A DNA stretch of 64,000 nt, taken from NCBI GenBank assembly GCA_001695595.3, contig MBPM02000019.1:124001-188000 (forward strand). Reading direction: 5' to 3'. A program made the position numbers and the translations under genes. Position 1 is the stretch's first letter; each line of letters starts with the position of its first letter. The notes below the pieces were generated by a model. The model saw only the letters and a program-made list of their open reading frames with translations. It ran no database searches and had not been told where the DNA came from. Below, one piece after another: positions 22,880 to 34,908 of this stretch. The DNA is from Plasmopara viticola. Taxonomy: Eukaryota; Oomycota; Peronosporomycetes; Peronosporales; Peronosporaceae.

Positions 22880-23625
22880 AAGAAATACTGATCTGGATGG
22901 TCATATGTACGTTTTCCTAGGGATTCAATTGCAACAAGATACGAGTCGTAAAAAGTTGGTGCAGAAGTTCGATAGCGCTAATTATGGGTTTTGTAAGTGT
23001 GAAGTATGGGGAGCAAGCTAAATGTGCCTGTTGGAAAATGTGCGCCCGTAAAGGAAGAATGCGAAGTGAATATACAGGTCCATAATTTGCTATGTGCTAA
23101 GTCTAAACCTGTCTTCTGGATTCTTTTACGCGTGACTATGATTCCATCTACGATGAAAGTGTTAATGAAATATAGATCGTGGCGTACACGGGTGCGGACT
23201 GGGGCAATAATTTCGATCATCGACGCTCACTTGTAGGGATGAGGGTGGTTATTGGGGGCGCCGGTGGATCTCGAGTCCAAAATCAGCGCTAAGCTCTTCA
23301 GAGGCGGAGTACATGGCGTTGAGTATGTGTTCCCTGGAACATTTTGAGTGCGTGCAATGATTAAGGATTGCGGTCATGACCAAGTGAGAGTCATCTTGAT
23401 CTGGGTAGACAACGAGGTGCGATCGAACCTGCCAACAATGCAGTCTACAATACAACGACCAAGCGCTTAAGTATTCATCCGTGGCCCGAGACGTCATCGT
23501 GGATTATAACGTATCGACGGAGGACCACCTTGAAGACATGTTGACCAAGGCACTAAAAACTAAGCAACTTAGGCTTCTGCTTCATGCACGTGGCATCGGT
23601 CCAAGGCGCAGTTCGCAATAACAGT
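22880..23625 (+). mobile_element. Ty1/copia pol remnant: end of reverse transcriptase plus RNase H
   Basis: Plus-strand fragments in changing frames follow copia order. Near 23.0 kb, MGSKLNVPVGKCAPVKEE matches the segment after the reverse transcriptase. At about 23.18-23.3 kb, AYTGADWGNNFDHRRSLVG is the start of the copia RNase H ('Y.DADWA...DRRS..G'), with an 'AEYMAL'-type segment eroded after it. At 23.5 kb, STEDHLEDMLTKALKTKQLR is the terminal RNase H motif. Stops and shifts make it non-functional. No LTR found. Confidence 0.72.
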
Positions 23626-24059
23626 GAGTGAAAGTGTCCGTAATACATCTCTTAATGCATGCGGGACAGGCAAACGACGACACAGAATTACGAACAGGAT
23701 TACAGCCAATGAATTTTTTTAAAGAAGCTTCTGGAGTAAAGGTAACAAGCACGCGAATGACAGCGTTAAAATATCGCTTACCTCGATTTTCCAAGAAACG
23801 GGATTGCTGCATGGCCACACATGCTACATCATCGGGGCGCGTGCAAATCGTGATGTAAAACGAACATTTGGTCAACAACCTTTACGGCTTTGACTTCAAG
23901 TCGCGATGTATAACAAACATCTGATCAACACTTTGACTTCAACTCATAGTCTTGGCATTTGTTGTCGGAAATCGCGTCTTCGACATTTTCAAATCTTATT
24001 TACACGGGTTCATCAACGCCTTGGCATCTTAGTGAACCGGTGACTATGTCGTCGATGTT
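23626..24059. other. Unassigned sequence between two copia remnants
   Basis: Short open frames only. The first part may contain the 3' LTR of the plus-strand remnant, or that of the minus-strand remnant that starts beyond 24.06 kb, but no repeated end sequence was recognised. Confidence 0.35.
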
Positions 24060-27000
24060 TCGCGCTTGTCGGATCATCAACGTGCTAGCGTAGTGCTCAT
24101 GGTCAATCTCCATGCCGAGAAAAAATTGGCTTTGGCCATATATTCAGTACAAATGAGTTCTTGGGTGCCGCTTCGATCTCTAACATCTCTTTTTGTATTG
24201 TCATGTCGTCGACGTAAGAGCATACATACATGTGGTGGCCCTAAAAACCTTTAACGTACACGCACTGAATTGCGCTACTGCGTTTAAATCCAATCTGCTT
24301 GAACACCGCATGAATGGTGTTGTTCCCAGCGCGATTAGCCTTCTTGAGACCTTTGATCGCCTGGTCCAGTAGACAAAGCATATTCGTGACGTTTACAATA
24401 TCACACGGAACTCTCATGTACACGCGCTGTTTAAGATCGCTGTTTAACAATACCATGTCCACATCCGGCTACTTTATGAAAACCACCTTTGCCACCACCA
24501 CTGCTAGCACAACCTGGTTGAATTATTGTTTTACCACGGGCGAGTACGTATCGATAAAGTCAACAAATAGCTCATGCTTGAAGCCCTTCGCCACAAATCA
24601 AGCCTTGTAGCACCGTACTTGTCCGTGCTCGTTGCGTTTCCTTGCAAACACCCATATGTATGTAAGTGGTCGAACACCACTCGATTTTCGTACTAGTGAA
24701 GCATACGCAAGCGGTTTTATCTTCATCAATCCTTGCACATTTTGCCGTCGGTAGACTGCCACTGAATTTTTCGTCCTTCTCCTCTTCATCATCGTCCATC
24801 AATTCACTAGGAGAAGCACATAGTCCCTTGATCGTCTGTTGCCCCCGTTCCGCTCGAAATACTAGCCCGTCTTCATTCACAACTTGAAAGGATGGATGAT
24901 ATGGTGCCAGTTCGATACCTATCGCTGCTTGACTGAACGACGTAGCGACTGAGATACGCTTAGCTGTTCCTCGGGCGCAAGCTCACTCATCTTAACGTCC
25001 GAGGCATGAATCTTGACTTCTTTTATCAAATTATCCACTGCAGGTCGCTGTTGATCATCAACTTTGCCATTTGCATCATCATCAGCATTGATGACGTATA
25101 TGGTCGTCTTTCTCTGTGGAGAGTACGTCGATTTGATATCGCCCACTTCGCTCTCGTCAGGTTGTACCGATCGGACCACTTTGACCGTTGAGCGCTCTAA
25201 GTATTAAATTTGGTAAGCTTGGCATTTTCAGCATAGCCGAGAAATAGCATTGGAAGCTTTTAAAGTCGAGCGTTGTTATTTTTGCTTCGTCAACCAGAGC
25301 ATACGCTTACAATTCAAACACAAGTAAGTAACCCAACTTCGCCTTCGTTTTGAAGCTCAACTTATAAAGTATCACGTCCGAGTTTGCCTTGTTTGTAAAG
25401 CGGTTAATGAGGTGAACCGTTGTGTTCGCTGCTTTTACCTACCATTCGCAAGTCATGCCCTGATAATGGATGATGCTTCGTACCTTTTCCGTGATGGAGC
25501 AAACTACCCTTCTAGCTATTCCATTCTGCTGAGGATCGTACGGGACCATTAGCTGATGCATTGCTTCGCTTTTGGTGCAAACTTCTTCAATCTTCAATTT
25601 CATGAGCTTGGCTCCATTGTCTGATCGCAGAAATTTCATACAATGCCCCCACTCATTTTTGTAAAGTGCGTTGAATTTAAAGGCTTTGCTGCCACCTTGC
25701 TCTTGTTCTTAATTTAATAAGTCACCACATAACGGGAGTGGGCATCCACGAAAGTCAGCATTTACCGGGGATCACACTAAAAACCGTCATCGTCATTCCC
25801 ATTTCATCCGTGTGCTTGTACACAGCCATCAGGTTGCCCTCCACGCAGCCACCGTGAGAATTGACAACGTCTTGTTCAATCTCCGGCATGACTCTTGCTG
25901 CATGCTGCGCCTTTGTAAAGCTGTTCTTGCCAAGGTTGCCTAAGAGAGCGTGCCAAAATTTTACTTAATATCTGTTAACATTACACCGCTGAATGCATGT
26001 TGAACAGGTGGATGGCTTCACAGTAATTACAAGTACGTCACAATTAGTAATTACATATGGTAGCCGTTCATTGGTCAGGATAAATATATTCACTTCCATT
26101 TCTACTTTCTTCTCAACAATATCAGCCCACTTGTTTCTATTGTACTCAACTAGTCGTGCCTCGTCTTGCGTACAGTGCAGAACAAACGCTTTACCGACTT
26201 TTTTGACGATGGCGACCGCGCGATTTGCACCCTTAGTAGACAAAAGAAATTTTAAAACTTAAACCTTATTTCTCGTGTTTTTAAGAAGCAAACTGGTAGC
26301 AACCGTCGATCGAGTCTTGGTGCTTTCAGGTCCCGAGCATCTTGGTCCGCAAAGCCGTATCGCCCATTTCAGTTTTATTCTTGCCATACACTTGCAGTTT
26401 CTTGCCGCGCGCAATGGTGATTTCGCGACTAGCGTTCAACCTCGTGATCGAAGAGATACTATAAGGATGCGTTATGAGCTACGAGTCTTAACTGTCGATA
26501 CAAAATTCAGCACATTGTTCTTCTCCTACGACAAACAGAGCATCATCTCCATCGTTGCCGTTCCGCTTCGAACAGTCTAGCTTTAAATGTCCGACACAGC
26601 ACAATTAAAGCAATTTCCTTCGAAATTACCGCTGTTTCTGCGCGAGCTGTTTCCTTTGTAGCCATACCCTTAACCTGCCTCGAACCGTTTAGCGCATAGT
26701 TCAAGGGCGCGCTTCGTGGTCTCCTCCTAGACCATCTTTTACTTCTCCTCAATTTCTGTCGAATCTTCAGCGCTATCCAGATTGGATACGATGAGATCGT
26801 ACTTCGCGAAGAGACTGCTCTACAGAGTCAACAGCTGATGCGCATCATTCATGATCTCTCCTAAGCTCTGTGTGCCAACGATCAGTTCGTCGAACGAGTC
26901 GAGGTGATTGGTCATGATTAGAAGCACTCTCCAACTTGACCTCACGGAGGTGTGTGATTTCGACACGATTATACAGCATGGTGCCGTTTCAGAACTCCAG

Positions 27001-27200
27001 TAGCGTCTCTTATTCATGGCACGTTTCGCAAAAAGTATCTGGTCCGGTGCTGAAGCTCTACACCTTGGAATATATTCCCTAGAACCTTGGCATCGTTCAC
27101 GAAGTATACCTTGTCAACCTCGTTCTTGGGCTTAATCATCATGATACGCCTGAGAAGACTCTATTCAGCGCGCGTGATCCTCATATTAATCACCCCGTGT
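24060..27200 (-). mobile_element. Decayed Ty1/copia retrotransposon, gag to reverse transcriptase
   Basis: Read on the minus strand from right to left, copia domains appear in the correct order. Around 26.8-27.0 kb there is a gag-like stretch. At 26.6 kb a zinc-knuckle trace (CFNCAVSD) appears, followed by a protease-region trace. At 25.97-26.24 kb there is a pre-integrase-like stretch (KVGKAFVLHCTQDEARLVEY). At 25.44-25.64 kb the integrase reads KFLRSDNGAKL and VPYDPQQNGIARR. At 24.6-24.7 kb, YIWVFARKRNEHGQVRCYKA is the start of the reverse transcriptase, then FIDTYSPVV. At 24.24-24.46 kb comes MDMVLLNSDLKQRVYMR with QIGFKRSSAIQCVYVKG. Many stops and frame changes exist, so it is inactive. 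It is oriented opposite to the neighbouring remnant at 22.9-23.6 kb. Confidence 0.85.
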
Positions 27201-28716
27201 AAGAAGTTTTTGCTATTCAAGAGGGCTTTGGCGTGTGAGACATGGTGGTAAAGTAGCGAAATTAGAAGACGTAGTGCGGATATTAGCCTGTGCACCCGCA
27301 AAAGTAGCATGCGAATATTATTAAGCTTAGATCATTAGCTTACTATATGCTTACTTAAAGCCTGTCCGTCCAGCTTCTTTAAAAAGCTCTTTTTGACGTA
27401 TACATTGACGTCAGCCTCCGAATTTATGGTCTTAACGGTGTTGGCCATAATTCTGTTGTTCGCAATCTTATGTCGTCAACCGCCTGTCTCTCATGCATTC
27501 AGCGGTGTGATACCAACAGGTCTTGATCTTTGGCCCTAGTCAAACTCTCAAGGACACGTGCGTGAACCAAAGACAAATAGAAACGGAGGCGATGATATGG
27601 GCGTGTACATCAACAAACGTTTAACTACCCAAATAGAGGAGAGGGTCGTGGATGTGAGCAATTGCTCTGACGTGAAAAGTGCTCACACGTCTTTTAATAC
27701 AACGTCAATGATGAGAACGAACTTGATTGGAAAATTATGATGGCAAAAATGCTCAAAGCGTCAGGGCTTGTGACTCACGAGCTCCAAGTTGTCTGCTGTG
27801 AGTCGAAACCCAACATTGCATTCTGGAACGCATAGAGCAATGAGAAGAATGTACGAAAGCTAATGAAGCTGTTCTTGTGGTACGATATAAGGATTGTGGT
27901 ATGAGTAAGGGACAAGAACAATGAACAACGCTATCTAAAATGGTCGGATACAGCACTCACAAATATGGGATTACGTTTGGCACACTATGGCGCAATGTAA
28001 GCTTTGCGTGTCGGCAAACGGTGGCGGCCGCCATAACAGATTGACTAATGCTTTCGCGGTAAGCAATGAGAGCAAGTCGCTTTCATTTCAAAGGGCTAAA
28101 GTGACAACTTTAGACGGATTCAAGGTTGAAATTGATGTGGCTGTGAAGTTAATATTCTTGACGCGGAAACATTTTTGCCCTTAGTATGGACAAGTATGAC
28201 GGGATCATGGCTAGATAAGCACGGGCACGGGACTTATAGGCTGTAGTAGGCCAGAAATGTCCGCCACTCAATTTGGCCCTTAGTTTGAGGAAGTATTTTG
28301 GTCTCAAGCAACTGAGAAAGGCGCAATATTCATAGCAAACAACGTGAAATCTTGCTACTTGTAAAAAAATCTAATAATGCATAAGGGTAAACAAGCGCAC
28401 CGCCCTACCCTGTAGAAAGCACTCGCATACCATGAGTGGTGAATAAAGTTTTTTTATAAAGTAGACTTGATGGTGTAGGCGAAACATGGGGACTCGTTAA
28501 AGCAGCAAACACACATTTTGCAAACTAAAAGCAGAACAGCTTCGACAACATCGATGACGATGATGGCCTCGAGTGCAGCAGCAATACTGTTTATGATGAT
28601 GAAAAACCGTGAGTGGAAAGAAAACGTGCGACCGACTGCAAAAATCCGTCGGTACAAGCGCTCTGGCTCAATGGACCATAACATTTAAGTAAGGGCGCTT
28701 AAGACAAACACTTTGA
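27201..28716. other. No gene recognised
   Basis: Short open frames without motifs. The segment is probably flanking or internal debris of retroelements. Confidence 0.4.
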
Positions 28717-28965
28717 TTGACAAAGTACACATTACTTACAGTGAATTCGAAGCTGTATTGTGATGTAATGCATGCGACATCCAGGTACGCATTCATCCGA
28801 CGCTTGTATTGGGTGCGAGAAGCCAAAGACAATTTTGTCACGTGGTTGATTTATCTTAAGAAGAAGTGTGTCCGAGAATTCTCTTTGCTGTTTGCCCATT
28901 TGACTTGGCGCAGAGTGCAGACTAGCAAGCAACTCAATACGCTTGCGTTTATGAGAGTTATCTAG
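28717..28965 (+). mobile_element. Possible copia integrase fragment
   Basis: An 82-codon plus-strand frame contains ATSRYAFIRRLYWVREAKDN, which resembles the copia integrase core segment 'D..SRY.F.Y.L..K.EA...F'. The catalytic acids that should follow are not visible. Weak, by eye only. Confidence 0.3.
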
Positions 28966-31211
28966 CTGCTATATTCGGGTTTGCCCGGAGCAAACCAATT
29001 GGGACGCGCGGCTTAATAAAAACCCGCTCGACGATGTGAAGCAAGACAGTTTGTTTGAACATATTAGTAAGGCGTCACTAGACGTGGCGTATTTCGACGG
29101 TGACACTGTCGTCGGGATCTATGTACGAAGACCCTTGTAGCTGTGTATCGCTCATTTTCAACTTAAGTGTAGTAACTTTAAGGTCTTATAGAGTAATTTA
29201 TCAAGTATCTGGAGTAGGGTAGAACGTAGTATTCATATACTCTCCTTAAATTGACTACTTAGTCATCACATCTTATGCATTTGCACAACAATAAGTGCGA
29301 AGGTGTCAACTAGAGCAACATCAATATTGAAATCACGGTCTAGCGCAAGTCGTCGCTCATGTCTTTCAGCACCGGAGGCCAGCACGGCGATAAAAATGTC
29401 CCAGTTTGCTAAAGCGACATGGAAAATGCTTTGAACATCCTGCGTGATGCGCACGAAGAAGCAAATTGCGCGGACTGAAGACTGAGGTGGCTGAGAGGGC
29501 GGCAATGAGCAGCGTTAGTCGAGTCGCGAGATGTTGACTCAGCTTTGTTATCTGAAGCAGCACATCGGAGATACATCTGACAGTAGCAGTCCCATATGTG
29601 CGAAAACCAGTAGCTTATGTGCATCCAACGCCGAGAGGGACTCTTGCTGTGTGTATCAATTAAACATCCGGAACTAGCAAAGGATGATAAGGCTTAAACC
29701 TACACGGCGTAGAACTTGCGTGCAACCGCAGCGGAGAAGTATGTTCAGTGTATATACGTCTACACTCAGAAGGGGCAAAATAAAGCGACGTCGATATTCG
29801 TGCCCCAAGGCTTGTAGTTGCTAAGAGCTGGTTTTTTTCTGATGATCGGTTACCTGACTTGGAGATTGCAAAAATATTGTGATCTTGTGTATTCCCGTCC
29901 GCGTTAAGATTATCCACTGTGGGATGCAGCGCGTCGCAATCAAATTGGCTGACTGATCGACAAAGCACACAACCTTCTGTGTGTACTCAGTCGGATGCGT
30001 GGTGCTGAGTTTGAATGGGCATACGGGCGCCCAATCCGCCAAAATTTGCGAATTTAGATGGCTCGTCTTTCTCGTCTAATATCACAATTGAACGCTAATA
30101 ATAATTTTGAGTAACCACCAAGAGCGCATGTGCTGATAACGATGAGTGTAGTTCTCCGGATTCTTCAATGATCTTCTGAGCCGTAGATCGGCCTACATCG
30201 ATTTGACCAAAAATAATCGCTATTTACAACGACGCTTGATCGGTGTTAGAAAGCGAACCGCGCCAAGGTTAAAAATCCAATACAACTGAAAAGCACCGTA
30301 GCGTAGCTACGTAAAGCATCTTTCAGCTCTCTTTTTATTTGCTCTGCTTATCCATTTAATTACGTACGCGTTGCCGTTGGTAACAAAAGTTCAGTATATG
30401 TTGATTCAAAGGGCAAAGAATACATTTGTCAGATTGAAGAACTTATTTGTCTTGGTGTCAAAAGACAGTGTCAGTGAAATGCACCCCGGTATCGGTCGCA
30501 CAGACTAAATATGTGACTAGCCTTAGAATGGGACTATTTGCCGATCTGCCATACAAAACCCAGAATTTTGTTGCGACCAAATGAGACGGTGACGAGATCA
30601 GCTAGGTTTTAATTAACACTAAGTACTAAATTAGCTTCTTTCGAAGAAGTTACCGGGGTTGTTGTTGCGATGTGTACGACGGCTTTAAAAGACTGAAACC
30701 TTCTCACAAGGGCGAGCTCACATACAGATTTGTTTGTAAATCACAAATCTAAATGAGGTCGGTGAATCGCAACCAATTGTCCCGCCAAAAGCTTTTTTGC
30801 ATCCCAAAGAATTGCCTTGTAGTGCGCCATGATGTTCGTGCATGTCTTTTGCGCGTCAAAAGTGTTGTTCAGAGTGACAAAGCAAAGAATCCTAAGCTTT
30901 TCGATGCTGTTCAGAAGCAGAGAGTCGTCGAGACGGAAACTGTGAGTTTGGTTGCGTTTGTTTTGAACGAGCACCACCAGTATCGCGCCGATTGTAATGA
31001 CGACGAAAAGGTTAAAAGTTTGATGAGAAAATTATGATGCTGCTGTCATTTTCTTTTGCAGAGGTAGTATCGAACACACTTCACGCCTAATTGCATACTG
31101 ACTACGCAGCCTATACCTAATCGATTATCGAAGTCTTATCGCAGAACATGATACGGGCGGTGCGAAGAAGCATTAAAGATAATCCTTCTCTATAAGGATT
31201 TATAAATTACC
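28966..31211. other. No gene recognised
   Basis: Only overlapping short open frames on both strands (up to 102 codons). I find no conserved motif. Confidence 0.4.
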
Positions 31212-31252
31212 GCTTTCGCTCTGCTTGTATTGCATACAAGCAGAGCGAAAGC
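31212..31252. repeat. Perfect 19-bp inverted repeat with 3-base spacer
   Basis: Left arm 31212-31230 (GCTTTCGCTCTGCTTGTAT) and right arm 31234-31252 are exact reverse complements, separated by TGC. A transcript would form a 19-bp hairpin. It is not followed by a T tract and is not near a gene end, so terminator function is unlikely. It may be a palindromic insertion footprint or a small foldback. Confidence 0.92.
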
Positions 31253-31629
31253 TTCTGGGTGATGCTTTGAAATACGCGAATTTTTTGTCGCTGAACGCAA
31301 CGATGCGTCGTTGGTGTAGATGGCGAACGACGACTTGTTGAGAGGGTACACTCTGTAATTAATCAAAGGATAACGCATGACTAGGCGTTTGTGCTGCGCT
31401 CAAAACACTTTATCTCGATATGCTGAAACTCACAGCTCGCAATGCTTCCCCAGTTTTTGCCGTCGAATCGCGACATAGCATTGCCGCTGATGCAGTCGCT
31501 TGACCCGTAGACGACGTATATTTTTTTAAATCAACCAGACTAGTGCCATTACCACATTTTCTTTGCAGCACCAAATGAAATTCGGTGCCTATCACGCGAC
31601 GATCGCACGGCATCCTACTTTATCAGGTA

Positions 31630-31770
31630 GAATACAGGCCGGCATAGTTCTTCGTGTACTGCCTTGGTGATGAGTCGGGCTTTGCAGCGCATCACTTGTC
31701 CGTGTTCGTTGCTTTTATTTACAAAAACTCATATGCATCCAATCGTTCGAAAATCACTCTTTTTACGTGG
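31630..31770 (-). mobile_element. Second copy of the copia reverse-transcriptase start
   Basis: On the minus strand this segment aligns by eye with 24.60-24.69 kb, sharing the run encoding 'NEHGQ', then 'RCKAR' and a following Leu-Ile/Val-x-Lys. It is therefore a fragment of a related copia element. Flanking sequence does not continue the pol order. Confidence 0.5.
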
Positions 31771-32289
31771 AAATGTCCAGAGGCCGCTCTCTGCATGAGC
31801 CTAGAAAGACAAGGGTGGCTTGAGCCCGGTCTGGGGATACGCTTGAGTACTGTCACCACAATATTTCATTGGATAACCTAATTCAGTAAAATTGGGTGCT
31901 GCATTTTTGTTTCATCACATTTGATGAATAGCTTTGCGTCTATTTTGGCCGGATAGTCAAGCTTGGTGGGGCGGACAACTCTTCTTATAGCATTATAAAA
32001 AGTCAGGTGCTGACAATATAAGCTCTAAGTGGGAGTACAGTTACCCCTACCATACCTTTAAGCTATTTTGAAGACCACGGCTTACTTATGAGGCATTTAC
32101 TTCTTCTAGTTTCAAATTGACTTTGAACAATCTTGCTGAATCTGCTTTAATGGCTCGTCTGAGGTCGGTAAAGCGAAACGATTCGTTAAGACACGATCAT
32201 GTCAAGTAAGACTTGCGGCTCACCGCTACGTCTAATAAAAAACTCCATTTATCTAGTTAGGAGCTCAAACAAATGGTCAGGCAAGAAGG
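31771..32289. other. No gene recognised
   Basis: Short open frames only; nothing I can assign. Confidence 0.35.
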
Positions 32290-32590
32290 TTTATCGTAAC
32301 CTCGAATGTACATTGCGCAGTATGTGACGTGCCGCTTGACCCAGTGCCGTAATTCTGCATCACGCGCCTTTGATATCTCAAGTCATGATTGAACCCCAAG
32401 GAGCGCATCTATCTCGCATCTTAATTCCCGTTATGTGAGCACAACATGTGTAGCAGGTCTTCGTCGATCGAGCAAGGACTCGAACCCTCACCCTACAGTC
32501 AAGCAATCTGTATCTGCCTAAACTTGGCTATGCATCTACGATCGCTGTCGGGGTGCTAACCACTCAAATTGGATGCCCTTATCCGCAAAA
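32290..32590 (-). mobile_element. tRNA-derived SINE (tRNA-like head on minus strand)
   Basis: On the minus strand, a D-arm/A-box-like GAGTGGTTAGCACC (32550-32565) is followed about 70 bases later by a perfect B-box GGTTCGAGTCC (32476-32486). The spacing is too long for a normal tRNA, the D stem does not pair, and no acceptor stem closes the structure. A SINE head or tRNA relic fits better than a working tRNA. The body probably continues toward 32.29 kb; the 3' end is not defined. Confidence 0.55.
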
Positions 32591-33644
32591 AAAAGCACAC
32601 CAAGAGCTAAGATATGTCCGACAAATATGCTTTGAAGAGGCCTTTGGATATAATAGTAATCACCCACCAAATTTAGTGAATTGTGCAAACTAAACATTAC
32701 GTCCCGTCACTTTAAATCTAGCGATAAAGACTGTAGACCGATCAATCTACACGAATACGTTGTTGCTAATCACGTACATGTGTGTGTAAAAAAGGCAAGG
32801 GGAAGAATTTTAAAGGAAATTTTGTACGAGGTGAATTTCAGACCGGTCTCTGAGCTTGAAAGTTTGGTGATCTTACTAATGGTAGCCTCAAGCTCCTTCG
32901 CATTATACAGAAATTAAAGTGTATCTGGCAGACGTTGAGAACAATACATCAGCTAGCTAGTGCGCGGAACAAAAGACGAACAATTTGGCAAGAGTAAAAC
33001 TCAATATGGTTGCGACGTGTGGGAAACCAGGAGCATTTGTTGAATTTATCGACCGCGTACAAAAACACTTATGTATCGGTTGGAAATGGACACGCTGACA
33101 CGAGCAATGGTGCGACATCTTCGTATGTATCGCGTACGATATCGAATAACCGCTTCAGGACCGGAAGACATACCCATAAGATCCGATTTAAAGCAAACGG
33201 AGATAGGTCACTAAAGTCGAAAAGCAATCACACCCAGAAGTGTGACCGCCCTACCATACCCCAACGAAATGGGTATGTAACGCTTGGGTAACGGCTTGTG
33301 CTGGTCAGACTGTAGCCAACACGAAAGCATCTTGCAGCTCTACGCTAACATGTAAGAATGGCATAAATGCTGCGTTCGGCACGAAAAGTGACAACGAGTT
33401 TAACAGGTATTGTACATACCAAATTGTTAAGGGGTTCTATGACGCCTCTACCTCTGTGACAATGGAGTAAGACGACTAAGACCGAAATGAGGTGGGCATT
33501 GGCATGATAGCTAATGACGCATTATTTTTCGTGCAATTTTAACAGGACAGCAAACTTATTGAGTAATAATCCAGGACAAAAGGCTTTTGATACGTTGGTG
33601 TCAAGTCAGCTCAACGCTTGTAAAGCATTGCTCGACCAGCCGAT
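32591..33644. other. No gene recognised
   Basis: This is the 3' side of the p24 gene. It holds short open frames only; the largest (33010-33291, plus) has no supported homology. Confidence 0.4.
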
Positions 33645-34696
33645 TTACACCAACTTTTTGATATGAAAGTATGTTTGGAGATGCTTGGCCTGGTAAAAGC
33701 CAGTGACAAGCAAGATAGCAATCTGCCCACAATTGACCAATTCAGAATGAATGCGTGCGTCTGTCTGTCTACCCATGACATAGTAATCAAGTTTTACCTG
33801 AAGCACTGACACCCAAGTTGCGCGACGATTGTTGATTTTTCTCGCCGAGTGAAGCACCATGCCTTTTTCCTGAATAGATAGCAAGGCAGCACGAGACGTC
33901 ATCGAGTCAATCATTAAGCTACAACATCTAGTAATTCTGAAGACTCATCGGACCTTAACATAGTCGTGATTGCGCTGAATAGAACTTACACGATCGCGGA
34001 GCTTTAATATTTTCAGCTCTAGATCGTCCATCTGGTCCTTCTTGGCCAGGTTCTGATACTCTTCGTGGCTCGTGCCCATACTCAGCTTGAGCGTGAATCG
34101 CTTCAATACAAGGCTTCAGAAACTTTTCTCGTCGCGAGGCAACAGTTTCTCACTCACCATTGATGCATTGTCCGGAAGCGCATAGTTGGACGAGTCCAGG
34201 CTAATGCAGACCCAGTGAGGACCATTCTCCTTTGCAGAGAACGAAGTAGACCCCTTCTCAGCATAGCAACCAGCCAATTCGTTAATGCCTCCTAGCACAG
34301 TGTGACCAGCACCACACTACCTTCGAACTCGTCTGTTCATTCTTCACCAGTGTCTTTTCGTCCGTGCCCTTGGTCGGATTCGGGGCGTAGATGGTCACAA
34401 TCGTCTTCTACAAGTAGACATTATTATATTCACATCTTTCTCTTGCTTTCTTGGATTGTTTCCACCTACTCACCATGACATCCGTCGTATCTGGCGACTC
34501 GTACTCGGCTCGGAACGTCGTCTCCTTTGGCACATCCACCAAAAAACAACGATGACCCTACGCAATCGTTCCTTTAAAGTTTACGTGGGCCACATGTTGC
34601 ATTGTACACATCAGAAATTACCTCCTTCTTCACTCTGAAAAACATGGCGTGCGCTGCGCCTATGACGCTGAGTAAAACCAGCACCCGCGTCTTCAT
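33645..34696 (-). CDS. p24/TMED family cargo receptor (emp24/GOLD), seven exons
   Basis: No long open frame exists; seven small exons join in frame through six GT-AG introns of 57-84 nt, all phase 0. Exons: 34696-34622, 34557-34474, 34407-34321, 34256-34158, 34100-33954, 33869-33798, 33722-33645, giving 213 residues, the usual p24 length. p24 proteins cycle between ER and Golgi in COPI/COPII vesicles and select cargo, including GPI-anchored proteins. A signal peptide (MKTRVLVLLSVIGAAHA) precedes the GOLD domain, with its paired cysteines in HRCFLVDVPKETTFRAEY and ENGPHWVCISLD. A coiled-coil follows (KKDQMDDLELKILKLRDR), then a transmembrane helix (WVSVLQIAILLVTGFY) and a cytosolic tail ending KKLV, a KKxx COPI retrieval signal. 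Its start codon is 212 bases downstream of the stop of the giant gene on the same strand. The intron 5 donor GTCCGA is unusual. Confidence 0.93.
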
Positions 34697-34908
34697 GGAT
34701 ACTCGTCGGTGGGTTTTGAGCAATAATGTGGGTGGGTTAAGTGCGACAATTAAATGATTATTGTTCCCACCAATCGTAAGTATTGTAAAGTAACTTTAAA
34801 ATTGAAAGAAATGTCATTATTAAATGTGCGATCTGCTCATATAAATGATGGAAGCGGTCTTTGAAGAATTCTACGATCGAAAACTTGGCCGTCCTAGTCG
34901 TTTCTTGC

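Noticed and set aside
31212..31252. Transcription terminator
   Set aside because: No neighbouring gene end and no T tract; intrinsic terminators are not expected in a nuclear oomycete genome.
32476..32565. Functional tRNA gene on the minus strand
   Set aside because: A- and B-box spacing is about 70 bases, the D stem does not pair and no acceptor stem closes it.
33010..33291. 93-codon plus-strand frame with DTSNGATSSYV, like a retroviral-type protease site
   Set aside because: The expected DSGA motif is absent and flanking pol segments were not found.
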